From positions 41,894,036 through 41,958,035 of the forward strand of contig NC_030820.1 in the NCBI RefSeq assembly GCF_001704415.2: a DNA stretch of 64,000 nucleotides. Reading direction: 5' to 3'. Position numbers and translations under genes: made by a program. The stretch is from Capra hircus. Its lineage: Eukaryota; Chordata; Mammalia; Artiodactyla; Bovidae. Shown one piece after another: positions 1-12,550 of the stretch. The notes beneath the pieces are model-generated. The model saw only the letters and a program-made list of their open reading frames with translations, did no database searches and was not told the origin of the DNA. The first letter of the stretch is position 1; each line of letters opens with the position of its first letter.

Positions 1-84
1 TTTTCACTTGTGTTCATTGTCTCCAGACCAATTCCCTTGGAGAGTATCTCACCAAACAGCTCCTTTAGGGGAGTCTTGCTGTTT

Positions 85-263
85 TTCGTTATTCAGTTGC
101 CAAGTCATGTCCGACTCTTTGCAACCCGTGTCCGACTCTTTGCAACCCCGTGTCCGACTCTTTGCAACCCCATGGACTGCAGCACAATAAGCTTCCCTGC
201 CCCTCGCCATCTCCTGGAATTTGCCCAAGTTCATGACCATTGAATTGGCAATGCCATCCAACC
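85..263 (-). mobile_element. BovB/Bov-A 3' fragment with a triplicated 21-22 bp unit
   Basis: The antisense 3' block shared by BovB and Bov-A (GTCCGACTCTTTGCAACCCC, ATGGACTGCAGCAC, CCATCTCCTGGAATTTGCCC). The unit GTCCGACTCTTTGCAACCC occurs three times in tandem, starting at 109, 130 and 152. Confidence 0.85.
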
Positions 264-1439
264 GGGGAGTCTTGGATCTTAGAAATTATTATCAGAGACC
301 CAAATTCAGCTCGAACACTTTAAACAGTTCATTAGAAGTTCAGAAACCCTCATTGTTATGCAAGATCTGCTTGCTTAAGTCATTACATTGAAAATGAATT
401 AATTCTTTTTGTCATACTTTTAATGGAGGATAGATTTAATTCTGTGTATAATATGACAAATTTCTGCTAAAGAGTGACAGCTGTGGGCATTCATCACCAT
501 TCTCATTTCAGAAACCATTCTGCCAACCCAGTTTTATCATTTCACTGTGAAGGGATGGGTTAGAACTGCTACTGGCCAAGAGACCTTGGCCACAGGCCCG
601 GAGTGTTACCAACGCCAACAGAGTACTTGGCCAGTGAGACACATGGGGTCATTACAGGAGACCAACTTCCACACTCCATTCAGGACACTCTGCACCCTCA
701 GCTGACGTCCCAAGCTCCCCTGATGCTTGTATCTGAGGGTGTTTATCAGAAAATGGTATGGAGAGACCTCTTTGGCATTTTTCCATGGAACATCCCCCCC
801 TGCTTTTTTTTTTGCATTAGTAAATGATAAGAAGTGGTAAAAATCAGCCAGCTGGATCAAAAGGATGTGCAGTGGAAATCACTTTCTTCCCACCTGCACA
901 CGTGAGTGCCCCGGCTCAATATGCCAGGGTTGCTCCCTGGGTACCCAGAGAACAATGGTGCCCAGTGTGCCCGTGTACTCAGGTCACAGGCGCGGCCGCA
1001 CACACCACATGTGGGCGTTCACCAGTGTGCTGTGTTACTGCAGCTCACAGGGCACCTTGGAGATGTTTCCTGGACACGGTCACCCCTCTCACAGGCCCTC
1101 TTGAAGGTCATCTGAAGGACCGCTCAGCTTCGCACGTGTCCACTGACCCTTCAGTTTCCTGAGTCTTTTGGCATCAGTCATCTAATCCACAGAGTGAAGC
1201 AAAGTATCCTTTTCCATTTGAATCTGACTGTTTTTTCTGCATCTGTGATTTCTTACACTTTCTCATCTTGAATTGTCCCTTGAGGCTGAGTTTACCGAGC
1301 ATCTGTACGTGTGCATATGTGTGGGTGGGAGACTCAGAGTTTGTGAGTGCCACACACGTGTATCTTCAACTTAAGATTATTTTTCACTTCTCATTTTCTG
1401 TTTTCAGATTCACCAGTTCCTGCTTTTATTGTTCTTAAT
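264..1439. other. Intergenic, nothing recognised
   Basis: Unique-looking sequence. A short (TG)n stretch is the only simple repeat. Confidence 0.4.
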
Positions 1440-2830
1440 TTCCTGTCTTGCTTAGTGTTTTTTTTCCCTCTTTGCCTAAAATGAATGCTCACTCTGTTTA
1501 TTTTTCTTCAAACTTGTCAACAATTCACCAGGAAAGCCATCTGGTTCTGGGGTTTGTGTGTGTGTGTGAAGCATTTCTATTACCAGTCCAATCTCCAGTT
1601 ATAAATTTATTGATCTTCTGTCTCTTCTTGAGTCAGCTGTGGCTGTCTGTGTCTTTCTAGGAATGTGTCCATTTCCTATAAATCACCTAATGTGTTGCCA
1701 CACAGTTATTCACAGTGTCCCCTTACAGTCCTTTTTACTCTCTGTGGCACGTAACAATGTCCCTCTTCATTCCTGATCTAGTATATGAATCTCTCTTCAT
1801 TTCTTGATCAGTCCAGCTACAGGGGATTGTCAATTTTGTTCTTCTTTACAAAGAACTGATTTGAGGGTTTGTGCGTCATTTTCTCTATTGTTTTCCCATC
1901 CTCTATTTCATGTGATTCCGTCTGCTTTATTTACTTCCTACTCTGGCTCTGCTTATTCTAGTTTCTTAAGATGAATGGTGAGGTTATTGACTTCAGATAT
2001 TTCTTTTTTAAAGTAAGCATTTACGGGTATAATTTTCGTTCTGACACTACTTTCAGCGTATCCATAAATTCTGGTATGTTGCGTTTTCACTTCCATTCAT
2101 CTCAAAATATTTGCCAGTTCCTTGTGGTTCTTTTTGAGCTATTGATTATTTAGAAGTATACTGTTTATTTTCCACATTTTTGTGAAATTCTTAAATTTCC
2201 TTCTCGTATCGATTCCTAATTTCATTCTATTGTGATCAGAGAACATACTTTGTATGACTTTACTCCTTTTAAACGCACAAAGACTTGTTTTGTGGCCTGA
2301 TAAATTGTCTCTTCTGGGGAATGTGCTTGGAAAGGATGCGTCTTCTACGATTGTTGGGTAGGGTGTTGTATAGACAGTTGTGAGGATTCATTGTTTCATG
2401 ATGTTGGAAGTCTATTTGCTAATGTCTGTACAGCTACTGAGGTCTCCAGCTATTATTTTGAATTGCTTATTTCTTCTTTAAATCTGCCTGTTTGGCTTCA
2501 CATATCTGGGACTCTGTTGTTATCATTGCTATGTCATTTTGATGGATTTTCTATTTCATTATAAAATTACTTAATTTTCTCTAGCAATAATTGTTGCCAT
2601 AAACTCTTTTTTGTCTGCTCTTGGTACATTTACTCCAGCTCTCTTTGGGTGGCTGTTTCCAGGGAATCTCTTTTCTCATCCTTTCCCATTCAATCAGTTT
2701 GTGTCTTGAAATCTCCAGTGTGTCTTTTCTTAGTTATCATATCACTGGATCATGGTTTTTGTCTTGTTCTTCCTATCTCAGCCTTTTAATTAGAACGTTT
2801 GGCCCATTTACAAATCTGCCTCCAACTGGA
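1440..2830 (-). mobile_element. Degenerate L1 LINE, ORF2 5' half, antisense
   Basis: On the + strand the antisense text of L1 ORF2 is read: CAATTCACCAGGAAAGCCATCTGG (start of RT domain), TTTACAAAGAACTGATTTGAG, CATTCTATTGTGATCAGAGA and ATTGTTGGGTAGGGTGTTGT, in the order expected going from RT back towards endonuclease. Heavily mutated and inactive. Edges are approximate. Confidence 0.75.
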
Positions 2831-3718
2831 GATATGGGAAGAGGGGCCTCACTTTACCTTCTACCCACGGAACGTTAATGATTGCTTGTTCTACTCCTTT
2901 GCCAAGGCATCTTCAAGAACACTGCCACCCACCTAGTTGGTCACCTTGCCCATCACATTACCCCTCCAGCTCAGCTCCCTCCTTTGTAAAATAAGAAGTC
3001 GGGATGGATGTTTGCTATTCTTTTGACAAGCCCACCTGCAAATGAGACCTGCCTCCCTGCCCAGGCAGGGACCTGTCCAGCCCTCTCCTCCCATTTCCAT
3101 CACTGAGAGTAGAGTTCAGAGACCAAAATGAGCATTTGTATACATTCAGCAAAATGCTGGTGGCTGTGATGAGAACTCATCCTTCTTTAGGCCCAGGAGA
3201 GCTGGAGGTGTCACCTGAGGACTCCGGTTATGCTACCATCCCCCAGCACCATTTGTGCCCAGAGATGAGTCACGAGCCTGAGGCTGGACCCGCCCCACCC
3301 ACACCGCTTCCTTGTGAGTCACAATCACCTGTCAGTTCTACCTGCCAAACATGCACACTGCCACCTCCCTCCTGCTGCCGCCACCCCAGCCTGGGTCCCC
3401 CCTCCTCCCTCAGCCCCTGGGGCCTGATCCGCCGTCCTCCCCACACACGGTCGGTCACTGCCTGCCATGGACTCCACCATCGCTAGCCTGCCACCCAGAC
3501 ACTCCCCCGGCTCCTCACTGAGGACTTAGAGACTCCCCCCTCCCCCCCCAGGGCTCCCCATTCCCCTCCTCACCCGGACACCCTGCTGTCTACACCCAGG
3601 CCATGCTGCAGCCTCCACGACGGTAATGTATCTGCCGCTGCACTGCCCTCAACTGTTTTAACAAAACTGTGATGCTCCCCTCATATACATTTAAGATTAC
3701 ATGTGCCTTTTTACCCTA
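2831..3718. other. Intergenic, C-rich, nothing recognised
   Basis: C-rich unique-looking sequence without repeat or exon signals that I can support. Confidence 0.4.
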
Positions 3719-3810
3719 GTGTATATTTATATTTATATTTTTATATTTTATATTTGTAAATATAGAAATATTAAATATAAATAAAATTATAGTATATTAT
3801 AAATTATTTT
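3719..3810. repeat. AT-rich low-complexity stretch
   Basis: TATATTTATATTTATATTTTTATATT and related A/T-only sequence over about 90 bp, between GC-rich unique sequence and a CHR SINE. Confidence 0.85.
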
Positions 3811-3903
3811 CATGTAAAACTCTCAGATCTCTTTAGAATGTACATCGTAGAAAACAAGTTTCACATCAGTGTAAGACCCACCACGATTGATGAAACATAA
3901 ATG

Positions 3904-4185
3904 GGGACTTCCCTGGATAAGAACCCACCTGCCAGGGCAGGGGACACGGGTTTGACCCCTGGTCTGGGAGAATTCCGCGTGCCAAGGAGCAACCAGGCCC
4001 ACACACCGCAACCGCTGAAGCCAGCGCTCCAGAGTGCACAGGTCACGGCTCCTAAGCCCTCGAGCCTGGAGCCTGTGCTCTGCAACAAGAGAAGCAACTG
4101 CAATGAGAAGCTTCACAGCAAAAGGGTAGCTCCCACTCGCCATAACTAGAGAAAGCCCCCGCACACCAACAAAGACCCAAAAAAT
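3904..4185 (+). mobile_element. CHR-type SINE, near full length
   Basis: GGGGACTTCCCTGGATAAG head, GACACGGGTTTGACCCCTGG tRNA B-box region, then GCAACAAGAGAAGCAACTGC and the 3' block ending AACAAAGACCCAAAAAATC. Typical cetartiodactyl tRNA-Glu SINE. Confidence 0.8.
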
Positions 4186-4310
4186 CAGTTCAGTGCAGGC
4201 GCTCAGTCGTGTGCGACTCTTTGTGACCCCATGGACTGCAGCACGCCAGGCCTCCCTGTCCATCACCAACTCCTGGTGATAGACTCATGTCTATCGAGTC
4301 AGTAATGCCA
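4186..4310 (-). mobile_element. BovB/Bov-A 3' fragment
   Basis: CAGGCGCTCAGTCGTGTGCG, CCATGGACTGCAGCACGCCAGG and TCCATCACCAACTCCTGG form the antisense BovB 3' end, directly abutting the CHR SINE. Confidence 0.82.
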
Positions 4311-4343
4311 AAAAATAAAACAAAAGATAAAGCATACATGAGC

Positions 4344-4470
4344 AGGATTTCCCAGGTGGTCTGGTGGCTACAACTCTGCCCTGTTGATGCAGGGGGCTCC
4401 AGTTCAATCCCTGATCTGCAAACTAAGATCCCACATGGCCAAAATATAAAAGTAAATAAAATAACAGAGA
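4344..4470 (+). mobile_element. CHR-type SINE fragment
   Basis: GGATTTCCCAGGTGGTCTGG head and CCAGTTCAATCCCTGATCTG B-box region, ending in an A-rich tail with AAATAAAATAA. Confidence 0.7.
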
Positions 4471-4499
4471 GAATAATTAAATAATTTTTTTAGAAAAGA

Positions 4500-5700
4500 T
4501 TATACTTGAGAATAAATACACTAAGTATTAAAAAACATACATGAAAAAGATAACTACTACACAGGCAATTTCTACTCCAGGAGTTAAAAACTTTACCCTT
4601 TCCTCTTTTCTCCTTAAATATAATTTCATTACATTCCACTCCCAGAATTTTATCCTCATATTATAGAATTTTATGCCTGAACATGCTTTATTATCATTCT
4701 CATAAAATCCTGCAACAGAAACACATGTATAAATGGAAACTATTTTGGTTTCTTAAGATCAAAAAGGTCTAGGTGTTTTAAATGTTTTCTTTGAGTTTTA
4801 TTAAGATTATTATTGATGTTACTGAGCAAGTTAAGACAGTAGAGATTTTGACGAGTGATTACATGTAGAAAGTGAGGCTGTGCCGGGAAAACGTCTCTAA
4901 ACAAGATGGTGGTTCTATAGCTGCTGCTGTTTCCTGAGGCGGTGCCCACTGTCTACCCCCTGGAATGAGGCCAGGAGAGGCGGCAGGATGGGTACAGAAG
5001 CCCCTTGAGCATCTTCTCCTGTGTCTCATGCGAATCCACTTTGCTGGGGGTCCTGTTGCTGTCTTTCCAGCTGAGGCCTCGCTATAGGCGGATATTGCTT
5101 CATTCTGGAATTAGCAGGGCAGGCTTGGCATTCCATTTATCTTAGCCTTTTGTTTTCCGGGTTTTATGTCACACCTGTAAGCACCAAGGAATTGTACTCA
5201 CACGCCTCCTTCTGCCACCAGCATCACCCAGCTTGGAACCCCTGCTGAGTCACAGCAGTTAAGTCTCCTTTTGACTTTGTTGGAAGCTGAGAATTAGAAA
5301 GCACCTGCCTTAGAGAGGTGACAGTGAAATCATTCTTACACCTTCTCTGGAAAGTCTGCCCCAAAGCCCCATTATAGTACTCCCAGGGGACCATCAGGTC
5401 TGCCCGCTTGGTCCAAGCCACCGAGAAAGAGTTAGACTTTGTTTTATCATAGGCTTAAATCTCTCAGCCAACCCAAATATGGGTATGCCACCCACAGATG
5501 CTTAGAAAGCCAGCCGCTGTGTCTTCAAACAGCTCAAGGAACTGCCAGCAGGACTTCTCCCAGTGATGGCATAAGACATTTCTCAACTCAAACGAGCGTG
5601 TGAATGTGTGTTTCAAGAAACAGTATGAAAATCATTGAGAAATAAATTGTGAAATGTGTCTTACTAAAAAAAAATGAAAAAGATTACTAACAGCTATCAA
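4500..5700. other. Intergenic, nothing recognised
   Basis: AT-rich to mixed sequence. No exon, RNA gene or repeat that I can support. Confidence 0.4.
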
Positions 5701-5704
5701 GATT

Positions 5705-6655
5705 AAAATGATAATATCTGATAAGGGATTAAATCTGAAATATAGAGAAAACTAGAACTCAACAACAACAACAACAACAACAAAACAAAACAAAAAAAAA
5801 CCCGATTCAAAAATGGGAAAATGGGCAAAGGACTTGAATAGACATTTCTCCAAAGAAGCTATATGAATGTCCAATAAGCATGTAAAAAAATGCTCAATAT
5901 CACTGATTATTAGGGAAATGCAAATCAAAACTGCGATTAGAATGGCTAGTATAGCGGGGGCAGAAACAGAAAAAAGCAAGTGTTGACAGGAATGTGAAGA
6001 AATTGAAACCTGTGTGCACTTTGGTTGGACAGTGAAATATATAATTGTTGTGGGAAATAGTATAGAGGTTCCTCAAAAAATTAAAAACAGCACCATCATA
6101 CAATTTAGCAATTCTGCTTCTGGGTCTATACCCAAAATAATTGAAATCTCTTAGAACCTCTAGAGATAGTACATCCAAGTTCATAACAGCATGAGTCATA
6201 ACAGCAACCCATGGAAGCAACCTAAGGGTCCACCGATGGGTAAATAGAGAAGCAAAACGCGGTCCATACGGTGACTTATGCAGCCTTATAAAAAAGGAGA
6301 TTCTGCCATTTGCTCTAACGTGGGCGAATCTTGAGGACATTGCACTAAGTGAATTAAGTCAGCCACAAAGACAGGTAGTATGACTTCACTACACTAAGGG
6401 CCCATAGTCGAAATCTCTAACACTTTCTATTTCTAGACTGTGTAATGCTGGTTGCCAAGGCCTGGAGGTCAGGGGCTGGGGAGACAGTTTAATGGGTGCA
6501 AAGTTTTAGGTTTACAAGATGGAAAAAATTCTGGAAACAGATGCTGGTGATGGTGGCACAATGTGAGTGTTACTGTGCCCTCAACTGTGCACTGAACAAG
6601 GGTTAAGATGGCAAAATTTATGTTACATTTGTTTTACCATGATACAAAAATAATG
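5705..6655 (+). mobile_element. Degenerate L1 LINE 3' part
   Basis: L1 ORF2 C-terminal text in sense: GGGCAAAGGACTTGAATAGAC, ATTTCTCCAAAGAAGCTATA, GGGAAATGCAAATCAAAACTG, ACCCAAAATAATTGAAATC. It includes an expanded (CAA)n at 5761-5780 and runs to a 3' UTR-like end near 6655. Confidence 0.85.
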
Positions 6656-8150
6656 CATATTTTAGGTATAATTTATAATATTTTGAAAGTATATTTTTTA
6701 AAAATGCAAAAACTAATATAATTAATTCATATTATGATAGATTGTGAAAACAAGTCTAAAGGATGTTTCTCATAACTGGACTTGTCATATGCAATGTCAT
6801 AATCTCAGATGTAGGAAAAATTACAATTTATGAAATAAAATATATTATAAAATCCTTGAGAATAATTTAGCATAACCTATTAAAATCATAAATAGCCTTA
6901 TCTACCTTATACGACATAGTAACCAAAGTTTCTTTTTATATTTAAGAAAAAGAGAAGGTGAAAATGCTAAAAATCTAAGGGTCTGTTGGTTGCTTATAAT
7001 TTTTTATTTCAATGAAAACAGGAATTTATAAATTTAGTAAATATTTATTTTGATAAAGATGAGGATTGACTATAATTCAAATAAATATTTCATTCTATGA
7101 TTTCAAAAAATGGATTTTAGCTTCCTTTAGAATAATGCACACAAAATTTTAATCAGCAAATTTCAGCCTGTGTTTATATTGAAAACAAATTTCAGCCGTG
7201 TTTCAGCCTAAACCCAAAATACATTTAAAACCATAATCTTATTAAGCTATAAGCATCCCTGCTCCACTGCTCAAAGATACTTGTCTTTCAGCCAAATGAC
7301 ATACCCAGATGACAAGCACTGACAAAGTTAGGGAGAAAGCTGATATTTTTAAATTCATGAAAGAAGTTGATTTCAGTGTTTCTTACCTGTAATCTCTCTG
7401 CCTCACTCCCACGTGACTGTCCCCCGAAAGTGATGCTGATTTTGGCTATACATGCAGAGCCCCGCTGCTCCACTGCCTGCATCTCTGGGTGCAGACCCTT
7501 TCAGCACTTCTCCCAGCAGAGCAAGTTTCATGTGGGAAGGGTCCCCACACTCACCTGCCATCTTCCAGCAGCCTTGATTTCCAGAACAGGAGAGATGAGG
7601 TATCAGTGGGCACCATGAGTAGGGAATGGGACAGGGGCCCTGCGTGCCTCCCACTCAGCTTAAAAGGCCAGCATGTGGATGCTAAGGATCTGGGAATCTC
7701 TCCTCTGTGTCTATGTGCCCCAGGGTGCAAGTGCCCAGGTAAGAATTCACATCTGCTTCTTATCCCCAAATTAACATTGAGTCCGCATTGCCCTCTGGTC
7801 CATGACTTTCTCAGTATCTCATTCAAGGCCCAGCCAGCATTCAGGGACTGTGTGCAGAGTCACTGAGTATTAAAAACAAGCCCCACTTGCTCAGCGGCCA
7901 GAAAGCCCTGCCCACCCCCGGGGAGATCTGGGCCTGGGACCAGGGCACCCCAGCTCTAGCTAAGACAGAGAGAGACACACACACTCTGCCTGGCAGGGCA
8001 AGCTCTGAGCCCACAAACAGCCTGGGTCTCCAGGCCTCAAATCTCCATCTCCGGGGACGCCAGGTAAGCACCCTTCCCTCCCCTGAAGGCCACTCAAAGC
8101 CCCAGAAATCCTCTCTCTTGCCACTAAGCAGCTCATAGCCTGTCAAACTG
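6656..8150. other. Intergenic, nothing recognised
   Basis: AT-rich to about 7250, then GC-richer. No gene or repeat recognised. Confidence 0.4.
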
Positions 8151-8154
8151 GAGT

Positions 8155-8400
8155 CATCTTGTTAATCATTCACAAACTTGCATCTCCACTGGTATTTGCT
8201 ATTCGTTAATTGAATAATTAGATATAATTAATAACCTCACATATTAGCATCATCACAACATCATGGGTGTTAGGAGGATAGAAGTTAATTAGAGGTTAAT
8301 GGTGTTGGCTCCAAATCAGATGCTTAAGCTGTGCATTAGGCTCCTGCCAGCTGGGGAAGCATGAACTGTCCCCCTTTAACCAATTTTTCAGTGTTTCTAG
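8155..8400. other. AT-rich island, candidate conserved non-coding element
   Basis: A dense set of homeodomain-type TAAT/ATTA cores (GTTAATTGAATAATTAG, ATAATTAATAACC, AGTTAATTAGAGGTTAATGG) in an otherwise GC-rich stretch, with no repeat signature. Function is inferred only. Confidence 0.3.
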
Positions 8401-8991
8401 GGTCTAGAAAAGCCAATTTAAAAAAAATCTACTGATGTCTTTGGACTTCGTGGTTTAAGAGAAGTTCCCAGAAAACAACACCAACATTGCATATCAATAC
8501 TTTCACCAAAAACCTGCCTTTTAGGGGACTACATGTAAGTCACCATGGGGGACACAAAAATCAGCCAGATGCAGACCCCAGTGAAATGCCTGAAGCCAGG
8601 AAGGTAAAATCGGCCGGCACACGGGTCCCTTCAAGGGGATGTAGCGAGAGCCGATGCCTGTGGCCAAGGGGTGCTGAGCTGCTCTGGGTTTGCAGTGTGT
8701 GTGCTCAGGGAACAGTGGTTCTTTCATAAAGGTGACTTTTTAGTAAACCACTAATTTCCTGTAATGAAACATTCAAGTCGGTGCTGGAGCTGGACTCCAG
8801 CAGGTCAGGAAAAGAAACTCTGTGTCAAAGCATTGATCATGATTTCAATTTAGAAAATCTGGCTTTTCAAGGGATATATGACAGACATAGGCTGTGGGAA
8901 TTGTAGGCAAGATAAGGTTGTCTCTGCTTGAACGTGTTAGAACTCTTGGTTGTAAGTGAAGGGACCCCAATTCAAGTTGGCTATATCACCT

Positions 8992-9212
8992 GGGCTCCCC
9001 AGGGTGTCGCTAGTGGTAAAGAACCCACCTGCCAAAGCAGGAGATGGAAGAGATGCGGGTTCCATCCCTGGGTAGGGAAGATCCCCTGGAGAAGGGAATG
9101 GCAACCCACTCCAGGATTCTTGCCTGGAGAATCCCTTGGACAGAGGAGCCTGGTGGGCTACAGTCCATGGGGTCACAAAGAGTCAGACAGGACTGAGTGA
9201 CTTAGCACACAC
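8992..9212 (+). mobile_element. Bov-tA SINE
   Basis: Head CTCCCCAGGGTGTCGCTAGTGG, middle GAAGATCCCCTGGAGAAGGG, then CCTGGTGGGCTACAGTCCATGG and GACTGAGTGACTTAGCACAC. Confidence 0.92.
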
Positions 9213-9340
9213 GCAGCGGCCCACAGCACTGAAAACTCCAGGAGTGGATATCAGGTGTGGCTGCCTCTAGGAACTCAGGAAGCATCATCAGGAAGCTCTT
9301 TTTGTCTTTTCATTTTTTGGATGGGTGAGGCTTATGAGGA

Positions 9341-9472
9341 GGCTTCCCTGGTGGCTCAGATGGTAAAGAATCTACCTGCAATGTGGGAGACCTGGGTTCA
9401 ATCCCTAGGTCAAGAAGATACCCCGGAGAAGGGAATGGCAACCCACTCTAGTATTCTTGCCTGGAGAATTCC
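9341..9472 (+). mobile_element. Bov-tA SINE, 3'-truncated
   Basis: GGCTTCCCTGGTGGCTCAGA through CCTGGAGAATTCC; the last third is missing. Confidence 0.9.
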
Positions 9473-9569
9473 GTGTCCATCTGTGTTGGCGTTTTCTCAG
9501 CCAGGCTCTCCCCTTCGGTGGCAAAGTGCCTGGGTTTAACTCTCTGCCCCCTCAGTTACTCCAGAAACA

Positions 9570-9900
9570 GCAATGGTGACAGTGATACGGAAACAGCTGG
9601 CACTTATTGTCCACTGTGCTGGGAAACGCAGCACCCAGGGGGTTTACGTGGACCGATTCCTTTAATCTTCAACTCTTGGAAGGAAAGGGGTTGTGTAATG
9701 GGATGACAAAATTTGGGTTTAGAGCCAGACACTTGGGTTAAATTCCAGGTCTTCCTCTCACATCTGGTTGAACTTGAACCATGACTTCACATCCAAGCCT
9801 CAGCTTCATCACCTACACAGTAAACGCCTCATTCAGATGAGGCCACTTCAGCCAGGCCTGTGACCCAGGCTAGCTTGTGTGTACTCAACAAACATTGGCT
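9570..9900. mobile_element. MIR fragments
   Basis: CACTTATTGTCCACTGTGCTGG and CCTTTAATCTTCAACTCTTGG (sense) are followed by GCCTCAGCTTCATCACCTACAC (antisense). Both are typical of MIR, and both are old and diverged. Confidence 0.5.
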
Positions 9901-12379
9901 ATTTGCTTTACCAATTATTTGTAGCAATGATGACAGGGGTCATGTGTACATAGCAGCAGTCAGCTCGGACTTTTAAAAACAGGCCCCATGTGAAATCTTC
10001 CATTTTCCCAGAAATTTTAACCAATATTTTGAAGTCCAAACAGCATCCTTCGGACAGACCTTTGGACTGGGGAAACCACACAAACTCCTTTATAAGACGT
10101 GTTCCAGGCCGGGTTCAGGACCCCACCAGAAGAGTCACATTCCTTGGGGCCACCGCCACTGTAGCTGACCACCTGCTGTACAGTAGGTACCAGACAAGCC
10201 ACGTGGCAAAGGCAGCAGCCTCTCTGAGCAGGTGAGGAAGAAGCCTGGCCTGAGGTCCCTGCAAGCAAGGACGCTGAGCCGATGCTGAGCCCGCATCCTG
10301 ACGCTGTGGTGTCAGCCTTGGCGGCACCTCCTGAAGGCTCCAGCAACCGCGCTTGTCCCCCAGCAGCGGCCTCCCTGTGCCGCCCCAGCCTCATCTCGCG
10401 AGTGATGAGCAAGCTTGATGCTGGCTATTTTCTCTGCTGGTTTTCCTGGGAGAGTGCTTGCTTGCCGCAAAATGGCCATCTAATGGCCACATCTAAAGGA
10501 CAGAAGCACCATCAGAGCCAGATGCGGGCGGCTCACTGATTCCACCTGGCTTTGCGAGGTAATCACCTCGTAACGTGCAGGCTGGGATCTACAAAGACCG
10601 GAATGTTGCTGTCGCAGGAAGAGAGGTGCTGATAAAACATGTCTGGCTGCACATGGAAGCAAGCGCCTGTGTCCACATTAGCGCCCTGAAATGAACACCT
10701 GCCAGGACAGTGAGCTGGGCTCTGTCTAGACCGCCCTCCCCAGATAGTCCCTACATGGGCCAGCAGCCGGCTGCTCCAAAAGGCTGCAAAGACACAGGCA
10801 GACAGTCCTTAGGACCCATCTCGAAAGATAATTGGACATTTGCTTAATGGCCTCAACTTCTATTTCTGGCTCATGGATGCTTTTTCTGGCTTTTCCTTGG
10901 CGAAGAGACAACAAATCTCCCCTAAGAGACAGCAGCCCAGGCTCCTGACAGCCACACAGATGCCAGCCACCTGGAGCACTGCTGCAAAGGGACCCCAGGC
11001 CACCTGGGCAGCAAGAAAATAGAGTGAAAAATTAGCAGCCTCTGGGCTGGGGCCTGGCAAGGTCAGGGGAGAGGCCCTCTCCACCAGCCTGGGGCCAGAG
11101 GGCGACATTACCCAGCTCTAGCCTGGCATTGGAGGCCCTACTCAGGCCCAGACTTCTCCCAGTGCAGCCTCTGCCAATCAATTCAGTGGTAACCCTGGAC
11201 CCTCTAAGGACCACCACTCGGGAGTTCCTGCAGCCTCCCTAGGGGGTTGGTCCACAGGGAGTACCCCACCCTTTTTCCCCTCGGCCCCCGAATCCCTGGA
11301 AAAATGTCGTGCCCTTGGCTGATTAAATAAGGACCCTGAACCGAGCCTTCTATGAGCACGGGTACAGGGGTGAGCCTTCTGGGTGCAGAGGGTGCTCCCC
11401 CATTGGGACGCAGCCTCAGCCATGCTTCCCCGAGATGAAGGGAACACAGGGCCTTGCCCACCCCCGCCCCCGCCCCGTGGCTCCATGTGCAGGCTCACAG
11501 CATCCACGTCAACCCCACCTGTGGGCCACGTGGGAGATGCTGATTCGCAGGAGTTCCTTCCATCCTGAGGGTTGACCGTTTCTTAAAGAGTCTTTCTAAG
11601 GTCGCGTGTCAGCAGCCTCGCACCCCGGGACTGTGTGCTTCTGGCCAGGCGGGCCTGGACCGACCCCTAGGCTGCCAGGACCTCTGTTCCTCCTTGGCCG
11701 GGGCTCTGGGGCAGCACTGGCCCCCACGCCCACCCCCTCCCCAGCTGCTGGGCGAGGAGGCTTGGGGTTGGAGATGCAGGGTGGTTAGAGTAAGGGGGAT
11801 CGATTCCCAGGCTCACAAGGCTCCCTGAAGACACAGAACGGTGACTGGACCTACGGGCAGTGAGAAATGGGGTACACACCCCTCCCCGCAGTTTCTAAGG
11901 CCTCTCTGAAGGTGTTCACCCACACAGTGGTCCATTTGCTTGCTCCCCACCTTCCCTCCTCACCCCCACTGCCTCAATCCCCCGGGATCACACTCCCCAG
12001 CCCCCACTCCACCCCTCCCTAATCCCCTCCCTGTAAAAGGGGAACACGGGCTCTGTGTGTCTCAGGCTCTGCTTTCTGGGGAGCCGAGGCCCGGACGGGC
12101 CCCACCGAGAAGTGACCCCGTACTGGGAGTCACTTCCTGCCAGGAGCAGGGCTATGACTGCCCCCTGCCACTCTGTCCCTGCTTCCTCCTGTGTCCCCCT
12201 GCTGGACACAAAGGCCATGCCTTACAAAGGCAAATCGCTCCGGTCAGGATAATCCACAGACAGCCCCCACCCCAGTTCTCCAGAGCCTGTGGTTTCCCCC
12301 CTCCCCAGAAATTCTGGCCCGTATCAATTCAGAGTCCAGCAGAGAAGCCGCCCCAAAACCCCTGGAAAGAGGGGACAGG
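9901..12379. other. Intergenic, GC-rich, nothing recognised
   Basis: GC-rich unique-looking sequence. A weak CTCF-like match lies at about 11092-11106. No exon recognised. Confidence 0.4.
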
Positions 12380-12550
12380 TTTGAAAAGCAGTTGATGAAA
12401 TGGAATTTAAATCATTCATTCGAATGTTAAATCATGAAATTGGTTATTTTTATCACAGACCTTGGGAGCTGAATATTTTGACATATTAATCAGTTCTCCA
12501 AAATGGCATTTACATCAAAACTCTGGTTGCTTTTGCTGAGCTTCTGTCCT
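12380..12550. other. AT-rich island, candidate conserved non-coding element
   Basis: AATTTAAATCATTCATTCG, GACATATTAATCAG and other TAAT-type cores in a short repeat-free island inside GC-rich DNA. Inferred only. Confidence 0.25.

Noticed and set aside
5224..5421. 65-codon frame on the - strand suggesting a processed pseudogene
   Set aside because: No parent protein could be recognised, and there is no poly(A) tail or target duplication that I could support.
11092..11106. Second CTCF-like site (CCAGAGGGCGA)
   Set aside because: It lacks the CCA half of the core and matches only about 11 of 14 positions, too weak to list as a site.
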